Positions 41,278-49,876 of a DNA stretch of 64,000 nt are shown piece by piece. The stretch's first letter is position 1, and each line of letters opens with the position of its first letter. Below the pieces are notes generated by a model. The model searched no databases, was not told the DNA's origin, and worked only from the letters and a program-made list of their open reading frames with translations. Origin of the DNA: JBOHUC01 sp050733935 (GTDB taxonomy: Bacteria > Eisenbacteria > RBG-16-71-46 > DASYSL01); NCBI GenBank assembly GCA_050733935.1, contig JBOHUC010000093.1, forward strand, positions 10,322 through 74,321. The letters are read 5' to 3'. The translations under genes were made by a program, and so were the position numbers.

Positions 41278-42425
41278 GGCAGGAGCGCCTGGGGCAATAC
41301 GGAGACCGCCGCGGGAACGGCGGCGCGCGCCCCGCCGGCCGGGCAGCAGGGTCCCGCGGGAACCGGCTTCCCGTGCGGACAGGCGGCCGGATGCTTGAGG
41401 AACGTGCAGATGCCTTCGGTCACTTCCGGATCCAAGATGTGCTCCATGCGACAGGCGGTTGCATCGAGGTTCGGGTCCTCGAGGTGGATCGCCGTCGCGA
41501 ACAGACATTCCGCCAGCCGATGGCGCCGGACCAGATCGCGCGCCCGAACGACGCCGCGCTCCGTGAACGCGAGCCCGTCGCCCGCCCGGAGCACGAGTCC
41601 CCGCTCGGTGACTTCCTGGGCGGTGCGCTCGTGGTCGGGCACCTTCTGGGCCCGCACCGCGGACAGCACGAGCGGCCGGCCTTCCTCCCAGAGATACCAC
41701 ATCTCCTCGAGAAAATGGTCGCAGCGTTCGTCGCGCTCGGTCGTGGTCGGAGAGACCGTGCTCAGGCGTCCATGGTGGAGCTCCACGCGCCGGTCCGCGA
41801 GAGCGCCGACCTCCGGATCGTGCGTCACGAGCACGATCGTGTGGCCCGCGCGATGGAGCCGCGCAAAGATCTCGAGCACGGTGCGCGCGTTCTCCTCGTC
41901 GAGGTTGCCGGTCGGCTCGTCCGCCAGGATGAGCCCCGGTTGATTGATGAGCGCGCGCGCGATGCAGACCCGCTGCTGCTCGCCCCCCGACATCCGGCCG
42001 GGCCTTGCGTGGAGCTTCGCTTCGAGACCGACGCGCACGAGCGCTTGGCGCGCCTCGGCCTCGTCGGCCATCGAGTGATAGTGCTGGGCGAGCATCACGT
42101 TCTCGAGCGCGGTGAGATACGGCAGCAGGTGGAACTGCTGGAAGACGAGACCGATCCGCTCGCGCCGGTAGCGCGCCCGCGCCGAATCGTCGAGTGCGCC
42201 GACGTCCTCGCCGCCCACGAGAATGGTGCCCTCGTCCGGGCGGTCGAGCCCACCCAGGAGGTTGAGGAGCGTCGTCTTTCCGGATCCCGACGGGCCCATC
42301 ACGGCGAGCCACTCGCCGGGTTCGATCCTGAGGTCCACGCTCTCGAGTGCGCGCTGCGGGCCGTAGATGCGGCTCACGCCCGCGAGCGAGACGGCGAGTC
42401 CGGGACCGCGCGCGGACACGATCAC
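41274..42425 (-). CDS. ABC transporter ATPase fused to a DtxR-type iron-sensor domain
   Basis: This is a 383-residue two-part protein. Residues 1-225 are a LolD/MacB-type ATPase: Walker A GPSGSGKT (44-51), signature MSGGEQ (145-150), Walker B LILADE (165-170) and H-loop His202. Residues ~231-356 resemble a full DtxR protein: a winged helix ending GLAFTERG, then RRHRLAE, DATACRMEH and CPHGKPVP. His302, Glu306, Cys325, Glu328 and His329 align in spacing with DtxR His79, Glu83, Cys102, Glu105 and His106. DtxR His98 is Asp321, and the Met10 position is probably His237. The start GTG 42425 overlaps the permease stop. A DNA-binding role is uncertain, as the recognition helix looks diverged. Confidence 0.88.
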   Translation of the reverse strand: MIVSARGPGLAVSLAGVSRIYGPQRALESVDLRIEPGEWLAVMGPSGSGKTTLLNLLGGLDRPDEGTILVGGEDVGALDDSARARYRRERIGLVFQQFHLLPYLTALENVMLAQHYHSMADEAEARQALVRVGLEAKLHARPGRMSGGEQQRVCIARALINQPGLILADEPTGNLDEENARTVLEIFARLHRAGHTIVLVTHDPEVGALADRRVELHHGRLSTVSPTTTERDERCDHFLEEMWYLWEEGRPLVLSAVRAQKVPDHERTAQEVTERGLVLRAGDGLAFTERGVVRARDLVRRHRLAECLFATAIHLEDPNLDATACRMEHILDPEVTEGICTFLKHPAACPHGKPVPAGPCCPAGGARAAVPAAVSVLPQALLP

Positions 42426-43645
42426 TCCCCCCGGAGCGCGCGCGCCGGCTCGATCGTGAGCGCGTGGCGAAGCGGAACGAGGGCCGCGACGAGGGCCGTG
42501 ACGATGCCGAGGAGAAGCATGAGCGGAGGCACTCCCGGTGCGACACGGATCGCCGAGTGAAACACCCCGAGGCCGATCGCCTGCGCGGCAACGATTCCGA
42601 TCGCCGTTCCCGCGAGCCCTCCCAGGAGTCCGATCGCGGCGGCCTCGGTCAGGATCACGCGCACGACCTGGCGGCGACCGGCGCCGAGCGCGCGCAGGAG
42701 CGCGAACTCGTTCGTGCGCTCGAGCACGATGTCGGCGAGCGTGCTCATCGCGCACACGAGCGCCGCCACGAGCGCGACGAGGGTCACCGTGACAAGCAGG
42801 ATACGAAGGCGGCGCAGGACTTCACCGTCGGCCGAAGAGAGCTGCTTGATGGCGCGCAGAGAAGCGGTGGCGGTGGCGGCGGCGCCGGCGACCGCGGATC
42901 CCGCCGCGCCCGAAGGGCGCGCGCTCCCGGCATACGCGAGCACCTGGTCACGCGTCCCGGTGGCGCGCGCGAGCGCGAGATGGAAGCGCCCGTCGCCCGA
43001 CAGCCGATCGGCCCGCACGAAGACCACTCGATCCTCGGGACCGCCGGTTTCGATCACCGCAACGTTCGCAAGCGAGAGCGGCTCGGTCGTCGTCCCCGTG
43101 ACCCGCGCAAGCGGGACCGTTGAGCCGTCCGTCGCGCCGAGGTCGCGCGCCGCACTCGCGCCCACGAGCGCGTCGACCCCGTTCCAGCTCGGCGGCGGCC
43201 GGCCGGCCGCGAAGCGCCACGCGGGATGGATGCCGGCGAGAGCCGCGAGATCCGTGCCCGCAATCACGACCGAGACGGGTGACGCGGGCGCACGCGCGAC
43301 CGCATAGCGGAGCGTCGCGTAGCCCTCGAGGCGCCCCGCGCGGCGCTCCTGCTCGAGCCAGTCGCGCTCGGGTGCGCCGAATCCGGGTTCGCCCGCGACC
43401 GCACCGAGCTTCAAGTCACGCGCGCCGACGGGCAATTCCCCCGCGGCCGGGGCGAGCACGAGATTCGGACCGTACACGCGAAGCTCGTGCGCGACCTTGT
43501 TCCCGACGTCGGTCGAGACGAGGAGGAGCGCGGCGGCGACCGAGATTCCGATCGCGATCGCGGCCACCGCGAGCAGAACGCGACTGCGGTACACGTCCAT
43601 CGAACCGCGGAGCAGCGTGAGCGCCATGCGCCCGCGGGCGGTCAT
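42422..43645 (-). CDS. FtsX-type ABC transporter permease 1
   Basis: This is a 407-residue inner-membrane permease of the MacB/FtsX type. The N-terminal helix (LLAVAAIAIGISVAAALLLV) is followed by a ~210-residue periplasmic domain. Three C-terminal helices carry the FtsX motif (LADIVLERTNEFALLRALGAGRRQVVRVILTEAAAIGLLGG). ATG 43645 overlaps the stop of the next permease gene upstream (ATGA). It likely pairs with permease 2 and the fused ATPase. Confidence 0.9.
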   Translation of the reverse strand: MTARGRMALTLLRGSMDVYRSRVLLAVAAIAIGISVAAALLLVSTDVGNKVAHELRVYGPNLVLAPAAGELPVGARDLKLGAVAGEPGFGAPERDWLEQERRAGRLEGYATLRYAVARAPASPVSVVIAGTDLAALAGIHPAWRFAAGRPPPSWNGVDALVGASAARDLGATDGSTVPLARVTGTTTEPLSLANVAVIETGGPEDRVVFVRADRLSGDGRFHLALARATGTRDQVLAYAGSARPSGAAGSAVAGAAATATASLRAIKQLSSADGEVLRRLRILLVTVTLVALVAALVCAMSTLADIVLERTNEFALLRALGAGRRQVVRVILTEAAAIGLLGGLAGTAIGIVAAQAIGLGVFHSAIRVAPGVPPLMLLLGIVTALVAALVPLRHALTIEPARALRGE

Positions 43646-44934
43646 GCGCCCGGCCTCAGAGCGCGTGCGGGATCGATCGCACCGATTCGACGGAGCGGAA
43701 GCCACGATCCCGCGAGACACACGAGGGCGGCAAGCGCGAGCCCGACCGGAAGGAGAAGCGGATGTGCCTCGACCGCGGTGTCGAAAGCGCCGCGACCGAT
43801 GAGCTGCGCGAGCCCGAACCCGAGGGCCACGCCGAGCAGTCCGCCGCCGATCGCGACCACGAGCGCCTCGGCGAGGAAGAGGCGGGCGACCGCGGGCGTC
43901 GTCGCGCCGATCGCGCGCAGGAGTGCGATCTCCTGCGTGCGGTCGACGACCGAGGCGACCATCGTGCTCATCACACCGAGAATCGCGGCCGTGAGAGCCG
44001 CCGCTGTGAGCAGGAGCATGAGGAGATTGAGCCGTCCGACCAGGCGGGACTCCCCGCGCACGAGCTGCGCGATGGGACGCGCCGATACGCCGGGCATCGC
44101 GTCTTCGATCTCGCGGCTCACGGTGAGCGCGTACGGACGGCAGGTCCAGCGCTCGAACGCCTCGAGATCCTTCGCCGGATCGGGCATGGGAGGCGCCTCG
44201 CCCGGAATGACCTGCACGGAGACGAGAACGCGCTCCACCTGGCCCTTCGTCGCGGTGCGTTCCTGAAGCCAGGCGAGCGGGACGTAGATCTGATCGTCCT
44301 CGAAGCCGCCCGCGTCGAGCACGCCGGCGACGCGTACGCGCTCGTGGTCGGGCCCGGTCTCCGGCTCGCGTCCGGCCGGCGCCGCGCTCGCGGGGCGCTC
44401 GAGCGCGAGTGTGATCTCGTCCCCGGGGGACGCGCCGAGTCGCGCGGCGAGCGCGCGGCCCACGAGCGCCTCGGCCGTGTGCGGGAGACGGCCGTTCACC
44501 GTCCACCACGGCGCGATGTCGTTCATGCCGGGCTCGAACGTCGTTCCGACGACGGCGGCGCGAAGGGGCGAGCGAGTGCCGCCCTGCGCAGCGGTCACGA
44601 GCCCGATGGCCGAGGTCTGGGGCGCCGATCCCAGGATGTTGTTCCGCCAGCGGAACGATTGCAGAACGGCGAGCGACGACTCAGGGATGGCGCCCGCGTC
44701 GAGCAGGCCCGAGAGATCCGTGCCGGCGACTTCGAGCGGCATGTCCGCGCCGCGGGGCAGGAGCACGATGTTGGCCCCGTACGCGCGCACCGTGCGTCCC
44801 AGGCGGTCGCCGAGCACGAGCGAGACGCTGGCGAGCGCCACCGCCATGCCGACGCCCATCGTGACCGCGAGGACCGCGATCGCGAAGCGCTTGGGCCTTC
44901 GCGCGAGCGAGCGTGTGAGAGCGCGCAGGAACAT
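43642..44934 (-). CDS. FtsX-type ABC transporter permease 2
   Basis: This is a 430-residue inner-membrane permease similar to permease 1. Its N-terminal helix (FAIAVLAVTMGVGMAVALASVSLVL) leads to a MacB-like periplasmic domain with RWRNNILGSAPQTSAIGLV. Three C-terminal helices include VVDRTQEIALLRAIGATTPAVARLFLAEALVVAIGGG. The start ATG 44934 is five bases after the FTR1 gene. Two permeases with one ATPase match the FTR1/P19-type iron loci of Campylobacter, where cj1661-cj1663 have this composition. Confidence 0.9.
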   Translation of the reverse strand: MFLRALTRSLARRPKRFAIAVLAVTMGVGMAVALASVSLVLGDRLGRTVRAYGANIVLLPRGADMPLEVAGTDLSGLLDAGAIPESSLAVLQSFRWRNNILGSAPQTSAIGLVTAAQGGTRSPLRAAVVGTTFEPGMNDIAPWWTVNGRLPHTAEALVGRALAARLGASPGDEITLALERPASAAPAGREPETGPDHERVRVAGVLDAGGFEDDQIYVPLAWLQERTATKGQVERVLVSVQVIPGEAPPMPDPAKDLEAFERWTCRPYALTVSREIEDAMPGVSARPIAQLVRGESRLVGRLNLLMLLLTAAALTAAILGVMSTMVASVVDRTQEIALLRAIGATTPAVARLFLAEALVVAIGGGLLGVALGFGLAQLIGRGAFDTAVEAHPLLLPVGLALAALVCLAGSWLPLRRIGAIDPARALRPGA

Positions 44935-44939
44935 GGGAG

Positions 44940-46247
44940 CTACCGCTTGCCCTTCTGGAGAATGCGCTGGGCGTAGATCGAGGCGGGATCGACGACGAGC
45001 CGGTCGCCTTCGACGCGCGAGGCCACGGGAATCGGATTGCAGCCGCCGGCCTGACCGAGGGTCGTGAGCACGATCGGAGCGGAGCAGTTGCGGCAGGTCA
45101 CGGCGCCCGCCTCCTCGTAGTACCCCTGATCGCCGCAGATCTCGCACGCGTCCATGCACGCCTGGATCGCCCCGTCGGGCTTCCGAATCGCGAAGAATCG
45201 AAGGCGGGCGCCGGGAGCGTCGGGATCGGTGACGTCATAGAAATGAATGTGGCCGTCGTTCACGCTGGCGAGCGGAATCACGATTCCGCCGGCCTCTGCG
45301 GTGACCGGTGTCGCCTCCGCCTTCGGGGGCGGGCCCGGTTGCAGGAGAAAGCCCGCCGTCAGCGTTCCGACGACGAGCAGCCCGGTGACAAGCGCGCCGA
45401 TCCGAACGGCGCGACGGCGGCGCTCATCCGCGAGCGCCAGGCGCGCCGCGGGTGCAGCGCCCGGAGCGTCCGGCGAGCTCGGCGTGCTCGGCGTCCCCGG
45501 CGCGGCGGCCCCGGCCGGACGCTTCGGCGCCCCGAAACCAACGAGCGCGATCGCGAGCACGATCGCTCCCTGGAAGATGAGCGCGTCGTTTCGCACGATC
45601 GGCCCCACGATCGCCATCTCGGTGCGGCTCGAAGGCAGAACCCCGCTTTCCGAGAGCTCGTGCAGGCCGCCGACGATGAGCTGGAACGCGAGAACGAGGA
45701 GGAGGACGGTCGTCACGCGGAAGAACTTCCCGATGTCCACCTGCAGGGATCCACGGATCAGGAACACGGCGAACAGGATCGCGAGCGCGAGTCCGAGCCC
45801 GGCTCCGATGAGCTGCGAGAGACCGTCGGTGTTGAACGAGAGCGCGGTCAGGAAGAGAACCGTCTCGACGCCTTCACGGAGGATCATGAGCGCGCAGAAC
45901 ACGAGGAGGCCAAGGCCCGTTCCGGCCGAGCGGCTCGTCGTGGACTCGACCTGGGTTTCGATCTCGCGCTTGAGCCCTTTCGCGGCGCGGTTCATCCACA
46001 GGACGAGCGTGATCACGCACGCGGCGCCGACGAGCAGGAGGACTCCCTCGAATGTCTCCGGATTCCATTGCAACGCCTGAAGTGCCCAGGCACCGGCGGC
46101 CGAGCCGATGAGCGCGAGCCCGACGCCCGCGTACACGTACGGGGCGAGCGAGGAGCGCCCGGTCTTCCGGAGGTAAGCGAGGACGATGGCGACGACCAGC
46201 GCCGCCTCGACTCCTTCGCGCAGCACAATGACGAGGGCTTCGAGCAT
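44940..46247 (-). CDS. FTR1-family iron permease fused to DUF2318 cysteine-rich domain
   Basis: This is a 435-residue protein. Residues 1-245 are an FTR1/EfeU iron permease with seven helices and two REGVE motifs (10-14 and 124-128), which bind iron in the REXXE fashion. A Pro/Ala linker (240-270) and one more helix (~283-302) lead to a DUF2318 domain. Its cysteines are Cys364, 368, 371, 385, 388 and 403, with HIHFYDV before them. In Campylobacter the same domains are separate proteins, so this is a fusion. ATG 46247 has GGAGG upstream. A Fur box lies 81 bases before. Confidence 0.92.
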   Translation of the reverse strand: MLEALVIVLREGVEAALVVAIVLAYLRKTGRSSLAPYVYAGVGLALIGSAAGAWALQALQWNPETFEGVLLLVGAACVITLVLWMNRAAKGLKREIETQVESTTSRSAGTGLGLLVFCALMILREGVETVLFLTALSFNTDGLSQLIGAGLGLALAILFAVFLIRGSLQVDIGKFFRVTTVLLLVLAFQLIVGGLHELSESGVLPSSRTEMAIVGPIVRNDALIFQGAIVLAIALVGFGAPKRPAGAAAPGTPSTPSSPDAPGAAPAARLALADERRRRAVRIGALVTGLLVVGTLTAGFLLQPGPPPKAEATPVTAEAGGIVIPLASVNDGHIHFYDVTDPDAPGARLRFFAIRKPDGAIQACMDACEICGDQGYYEEAGAVTCRNCSAPIVLTTLGQAGGCNPIPVASRVEGDRLVVDPASIYAQRILQKGKR

Positions 46248-46286
46248 CCGGTTCGGGTCCTCCTCGGTTTCGGCGGGAACGGCAAA

Positions 46287-46304
46287 GCCCCGGCGGTCCG
46301 GGGC
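46287..46304 (-). promoter_or_regulatory. Hairpin in the leader of the iron-uptake operon
   Basis: GCCCCGG (46287-46293) pairs with CCGGGGC (46298-46304) across CGGT. On the minus strand it is followed by TTTG. It lies ~40 bases before the FTR1 start. It could be an attenuator or simply a stable leader stem. Confidence 0.35.
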
Positions 46305-46316
46305 CTCCGCTCGCAG

Positions 46317-46344
46317 ACTATCCCAAATTGAGACTGATTCTCAA
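46317..46344 (-). promoter_or_regulatory. Promoter of the iron-uptake operon
   Basis: Minus-strand TTGAGA (46344-46339) and GATAGT (46322-46317) are separated by 16 bases. The -35 lies within the Fur box. A bound repressor would block transcription. Confidence 0.45.
46328..46344. promoter_or_regulatory. Fur box upstream of FTR1
   Basis: TTGAGACT-G-ATTCTCAA is an 8-1-8 palindrome with a single mismatch. It closely resembles the TGAGAAT-N-ATTCTCA type of Fur site. It sits in the promoter region 81 bases upstream of the FTR1 start. Fur-Fe control fits an iron importer. It is not a DtxR-type box (which would read TTAGGTTAGCCTAACCTAA-like). Confidence 0.7.
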
Positions 46345-46495
46345 CTGAACGGCAGGTCGGGGAGGCCCTCCCGCCGCTCGGCCGCGAGGCGCAAACGATT
46401 CTGAAGACAGCCGTTAGGCGGTTAGGACCGGAAGCTTCTCACGCCCGGGCCCGGCTGTTAGGATGGCGCCCGCTCGTCACCCGAGGAGGGGTCCC

Positions 46496-46858
46496 ATGCT
46501 CGGCCTCATCACCCGCTGGCTGCTGACCGCGCTCGCGCTCATCATCACGGCGAAGCTCGTTCCCGGGATTCACCTCAGGGACACGACCACGCTCTTCATC
46601 GCCGCGCTCGTGCTCGGCCTGGTGAACGCGATCGTCCGGCCGATCCTGATCTTCTTCACGCTTCCGCTCACGCTCGTCACGCTCGGTCTGTTCATTCTCG
46701 TGATCAACGCGCTGAGCTTCGGAATCGCGGCTTACTTCGTGCCCGGATTCGACGTCGACGGCTTCGTGCCGGCGTTCGTCGGGGCGCTCCTCATGTCCAT
46801 CCTGTCGACCATCTTCAACTGGATCATCAAGCCCGGCGAAAGGAAGAAAGAGGACTGA
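46496..46858 (+). CDS. PF04020-type four-helix membrane protein (phage-holin-family annotation)
   Basis: This is a 120-residue polytopic membrane protein with helices near LITRWLLTALALIITAKLVPG, TLFIAALVLGLVNAIV, LTLVTLGLFILVINALSFGIAAYFV and VGALLMSILSTIFNWII. The pattern VNAIVRPIL with LPLTLVTLGLF is typical of PF04020, a family that databases call a mycobacterial phage holin, although most members are chromosomal and not phage-linked. GAGGAGG precedes ATG 46496. The GGERKKED tail is charged. It is divergent from the FTR1 operon. Confidence 0.88.
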   Translation: MLGLITRWLLTALALIITAKLVPGIHLRDTTTLFIAALVLGLVNAIVRPILIFFTLPLTLVTLGLFILVINALSFGIAAYFVPGFDVDGFVPAFVGALLMSILSTIFNWIIKPGERKKED

Positions 46859-46920
46859 GAGTCCGTTCCTTCCTGCCTTTTCTCGCCCTCTCTCTGTTCG
46901 CGCCGGCGCCCGGCCCCCGC

Positions 46921-47922
46921 ATGGCCGAAGCCGAGCCTCTTCGGGTCATGACGTACAACTGTCTCTACTCGAGCGTTCCGCGGCCCGCGCCGTGGACGGC
47001 CCGGCGCCCGCTCGTCATGGGCTTGATCCGCGACGAGGCTCCGGACGTCGCGGCCCTTCAGGAGGTGCTCGAGCCCCAGCTGCCGGAGATTGCGGCCGAT
47101 CTGCCCGCCTACCGTTCGATCGCGGGCGAGTCGAGCGGGAGGAGCCGCGGACTCGAGCGGATCGCGAAACTCTGGCCGTTCGCGCTCGCGGCGTGGATCG
47201 TGTTCATCGTCCTCGAGTGCCGGCTCCGCTCCCGACGCGGGCGCAGCTCGCCACGGCACTCGCGGCCCGCACGCATCGCTTCGGTACTCGTGCATGGGGC
47301 GTTCCTCGTCGCGAGCATCGTGTTGCCCGCGGGCCTTGCGTTCCTCGACTGGTACCGCGGTCCGCTCTCCTCGATCGGCGAGTACTGTCCGATCCTCTAT
47401 CGCCCGGAGAAGTTCCGACCGCTCGAGAGCGGATCGTTCTGGCTCTCCCGGGAGCCGGAGGAGAGTGGGACGTCGTTTCCGCTCATGAGCTCGCCGAGGG
47501 TCGCGCACTGGGTGCGCTTCGCGCGAAACGCAGGCGGGCGCGATTTGTTCGTACTCAATCTGCACGGCGGACACGCACCCTGGCACCACGCGCCCACCGC
47601 AGCCCTCGTGCTGCGTGCGCTCGACGAGCACGCGCGCGGAGCGGACACGATCGTTCTCGGGGACTTCAACGCGTTGCCGGAAAGCGAGCTCCACCGCCGG
47701 CTCACGGCCCGCCTGGCGGACGCGTGGGAAACGGCCCGAACCCGTGAGGGCGCGGGCGAGACGTTCTACTGGCGGTCGGGACTCAGCTTCATGCCGCCCC
47801 TGCGGATCGACTTCGTCCTCGCGGACCGATCGTTTGCGCCTGCGGTGGCACGTGTCCGCTCGGGTACGCGGGACGGCGTCTTTCCTTCGGACCACGACGC
47901 GGTCATCGTGGATTTCGACTGA
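46921..47922 (+). CDS. EEP-family phosphohydrolase with an inserted two-helix membrane segment
   Basis: This is a 333-residue protein from ATG 46921. The EEP fold has VMTYNCLYS, VAALQEVLEP, LHGGHAPWH, IVLGDFNALP and PSDHDAVIVDF, so the active site is intact. Residues ~82-140 are an insertion with two hydrophobic helices (LWPFALAAWIVFIVLEC and VLVHGAFLVASIVLPAGLAFL) inside the domain, an unusual arrangement. In frame upstream, a CTG at 46855 would add a signal-peptide-like extension (RSFLPFLALSLFAPAPGP) and overlaps the preceding stop. This suggests the true start may be non-ATG. Confidence 0.8.
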   Translation: MAEAEPLRVMTYNCLYSSVPRPAPWTARRPLVMGLIRDEAPDVAALQEVLEPQLPEIAADLPAYRSIAGESSGRSRGLERIAKLWPFALAAWIVFIVLECRLRSRRGRSSPRHSRPARIASVLVHGAFLVASIVLPAGLAFLDWYRGPLSSIGEYCPILYRPEKFRPLESGSFWLSREPEESGTSFPLMSSPRVAHWVRFARNAGGRDLFVLNLHGGHAPWHHAPTAALVLRALDEHARGADTIVLGDFNALPESELHRRLTARLADAWETARTREGAGETFYWRSGLSFMPPLRIDFVLADRSFAPAVARVRSGTRDGVFPSDHDAVIVDFD

Positions 47923-48769
47923 CGAGGGCCGTGTCTTCCGGGGCGGTCTTCGTCCAGTACGCGAGCCGCTGCGTGTCCACGAGCTCGAGCACCGTGCCGT
48001 CCCCGCGCTCGAGCCGCTTGAGAACGTGCGGCGGGTCCTTGCGGAACCAGAACGTGTCCCCGGACAGCCGGCCCGCGGCATTCCGGTACGAGACGCGTAC
48101 ACGCAGGCCGCGCGTGTCGGCGCCGAACACCTGGAGCCCGGCCGGAACGAACGCGGCCGCCTGGACGCGCGGGCTCACCTGGGACGGAAGCAGGCGAATC
48201 TCGAAGTGCTGCGGCGTCGCGAGATCGAGCGTGCGGAGCCAGAGTGGCAGCCCGTCCCACAGGACGACGGCCAGCGTGTCCGGCCGCGCCTCGATCGAAA
48301 GCTCGCGATCGGCCTCGTCCTGGAAATACGAATGAGAGCGGTGCCGGAACCCCTTCCCTTCCGGCAGCACCTCGACATAGGTGATGCCGCAGCCGTCGGT
48401 CGACGACATCGCGAGCTTGAGCGGATGAAGCGTCGCGCGGTCGTAGAAGACCGAGGACATCTGATGGAACGAATACGCGCCCGTCGTGAAATCACGGATC
48501 ACGTTGAGCTTGATCGCCGTGGTCGTGAGGGCCGAGTCCGCCGCGGAGCCCGTCTCCGCCTTGACCTGCTGTCGCAGGTCGAACTCTTCCTTGACCGCAA
48601 TCATCCGGACGGTGAGCGCGCGCTCGTGGCCTTCGGCGACGATGGTGCCGCGGTAGGTGCTGATCTCGGCCTGGCCGTCGTCCCACACGGCGTCGCGGAG
48701 GGGCGCGGGCACCGCGTAGACGGCCGCGAGGAGCAGCCCCGCGCGCCCCGCGCGCCACGCGGCGCGCAT
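47903..48769 (-). CDS. Exported DUF3108-like protein of unknown function
   Basis: This is a 288-residue protein with an N-terminal signal (RAGRAGLLLAAVYAVPAPLRDA). The mature part is beta-rich (NVIRDFTTGAYSFHQMSSVFYDRATLHPLKLAMSS), and its C-terminal half (VRVSYRNAAGRLSGDTFWFRKDPPHVLKRLERGDGTVLEL) recalls DUF3108-type lipocalin-like folds. The assignment is tentative. Its ATG shares one base with the stop of the VWA gene (TGATG), so it is translated with it. Its 3' end overlaps the convergent EEP gene by 20 bases. Confidence 0.72.
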   Translation of the reverse strand: MRAAWRAGRAGLLLAAVYAVPAPLRDAVWDDGQAEISTYRGTIVAEGHERALTVRMIAVKEEFDLRQQVKAETGSAADSALTTTAIKLNVIRDFTTGAYSFHQMSSVFYDRATLHPLKLAMSSTDGCGITYVEVLPEGKGFRHRSHSYFQDEADRELSIEARPDTLAVVLWDGLPLWLRTLDLATPQHFEIRLLPSQVSPRVQAAAFVPAGLQVFGADTRGLRVRVSYRNAAGRLSGDTFWFRKDPPHVLKRLERGDGTVLELVDTQRLAYWTKTAPEDTALVSRNPR

Positions 48770-49863
48770 CAGCGCACCCGCTTGCGCCGGTTGCGAACGA
48801 AATCCTTGAGGACGTAGCTCCCCAGGTTCTCGAGATCCGCGAAGTACGCCCGCCCGCGATTGAGCTGCGTGAACTTCTCGACGAACTGCTGGAGCTGGGG
48901 ATCGTCGGTCACCATGAACGTCGTGATCGTGATGTCCTTCCGTCGGCAGGACGTGGCCTCGTCGAGCGTCCGGTTCACGATCTTGGGATCGAGCCCGAAC
49001 GGATTCTTGTAGAGCCGGCCCCCATCCCAGATACAGGATGGCTTCCCGTCCGTGATCATGACGATCTGACGGTTCGCGACCTTGCGGCGCGACAGGATCT
49101 GCTGCGCCAGGCGGAGCCCGGCCTTCGTGTTCGTGTGGTACGGGCCCACGCCGACGTACGGGAGCTTGTGGAGAGGCACTTCGCGCGCGTCGTCGCCGAA
49201 CAGGACGACGTACAGCTCGTCTTTGGGATAACGGTGCGTGATGAGCTCGGTGAGCGCGAGCGCGACGCGCTTGGCGGGCGTGATGCGGTCCTCGCCGTAG
49301 AGGATCATCGAATGCGAGACGTCGAGCAGGAGCACGGTCGCGCAGGCCGTCAGGTGCTCGGTCTCGTAGACCTCGAGATCCTCTTCGCCGATCTCGATCT
49401 CGTCCGCGCCGCGCCGGCGGATGGCGTTCCCGATGGTTGCGATGGCGTCGAGGTCCGTCGTCGAGTCTCCGAACTCGAAGGGGCGCGTCTCGGAGAGGCG
49501 GTCCACGCCCGAGCCCGCCTGCGGCACGCGGTGATCGCCGGTCGCCGACTTCCGGAGCGATCCGAAGATCTCCATGAGCGAATCCCGCCGGATCGCGCGC
49601 TCGCCGCGGCTCGTGAGCACGTGGCGGCCGGGCTCGACCTCGCGGATGGCCTCGTTCTGCTCGAGCCACTTCTTGAAGTCGTCGATGCTGAACTTGTCGT
49701 TGAAGAAGCCGTACTGCTCGCCGATCTCCTCGAGCGCTTCGAGCGCGCGATCGACGTTCCCGTTCATCTGGAGCAGGAGCTGGTGATAGAGGTTGAGCAG
49801 CGCCTTCAGGAACTCGGGATCGTCGAACGGACCGCCCTTCCATTTCCCGTAGCGGAATCGCAT
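48769..49863 (-). CDS. VWA-domain protein, MoxR partner
   Basis: This is a 364-residue protein. The von Willebrand A domain starts near 172 with VLLLDVSHSM (residues 177-186); Asp181, Ser183 and Ser185 form the MIDAS metal site. The N-terminal half is helical and has FNDKFSIDDFKKWLEQNEAI. Together with an upstream MoxR AAA+ ATPase it forms the known MoxR-VWA chaperone pair, which remodels or loads cofactors on target proteins. It lies 13 bases downstream of the ATPase. The target may be the exported protein that follows. Confidence 0.9.
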   Translation of the reverse strand: MRFRYGKWKGGPFDDPEFLKALLNLYHQLLLQMNGNVDRALEALEEIGEQYGFFNDKFSIDDFKKWLEQNEAIREVEPGRHVLTSRGERAIRRDSLMEIFGSLRKSATGDHRVPQAGSGVDRLSETRPFEFGDSTTDLDAIATIGNAIRRRGADEIEIGEEDLEVYETEHLTACATVLLLDVSHSMILYGEDRITPAKRVALALTELITHRYPKDELYVVLFGDDAREVPLHKLPYVGVGPYHTNTKAGLRLAQQILSRRKVANRQIVMITDGKPSCIWDGGRLYKNPFGLDPKIVNRTLDEATSCRRKDITITTFMVTDDPQLQQFVEKFTQLNRGRAYFADLENLGSYVLKDFVRNRRKRVR

Positions 49864-49876
49864 GGCGCGGCCGGTC

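Noticed and set aside
46496..46858. Possible prophage, from the holin-family annotation.
   Set aside because: PF04020 members are mostly chromosomal, and there is no lysin, portal, tail or integrase gene near.
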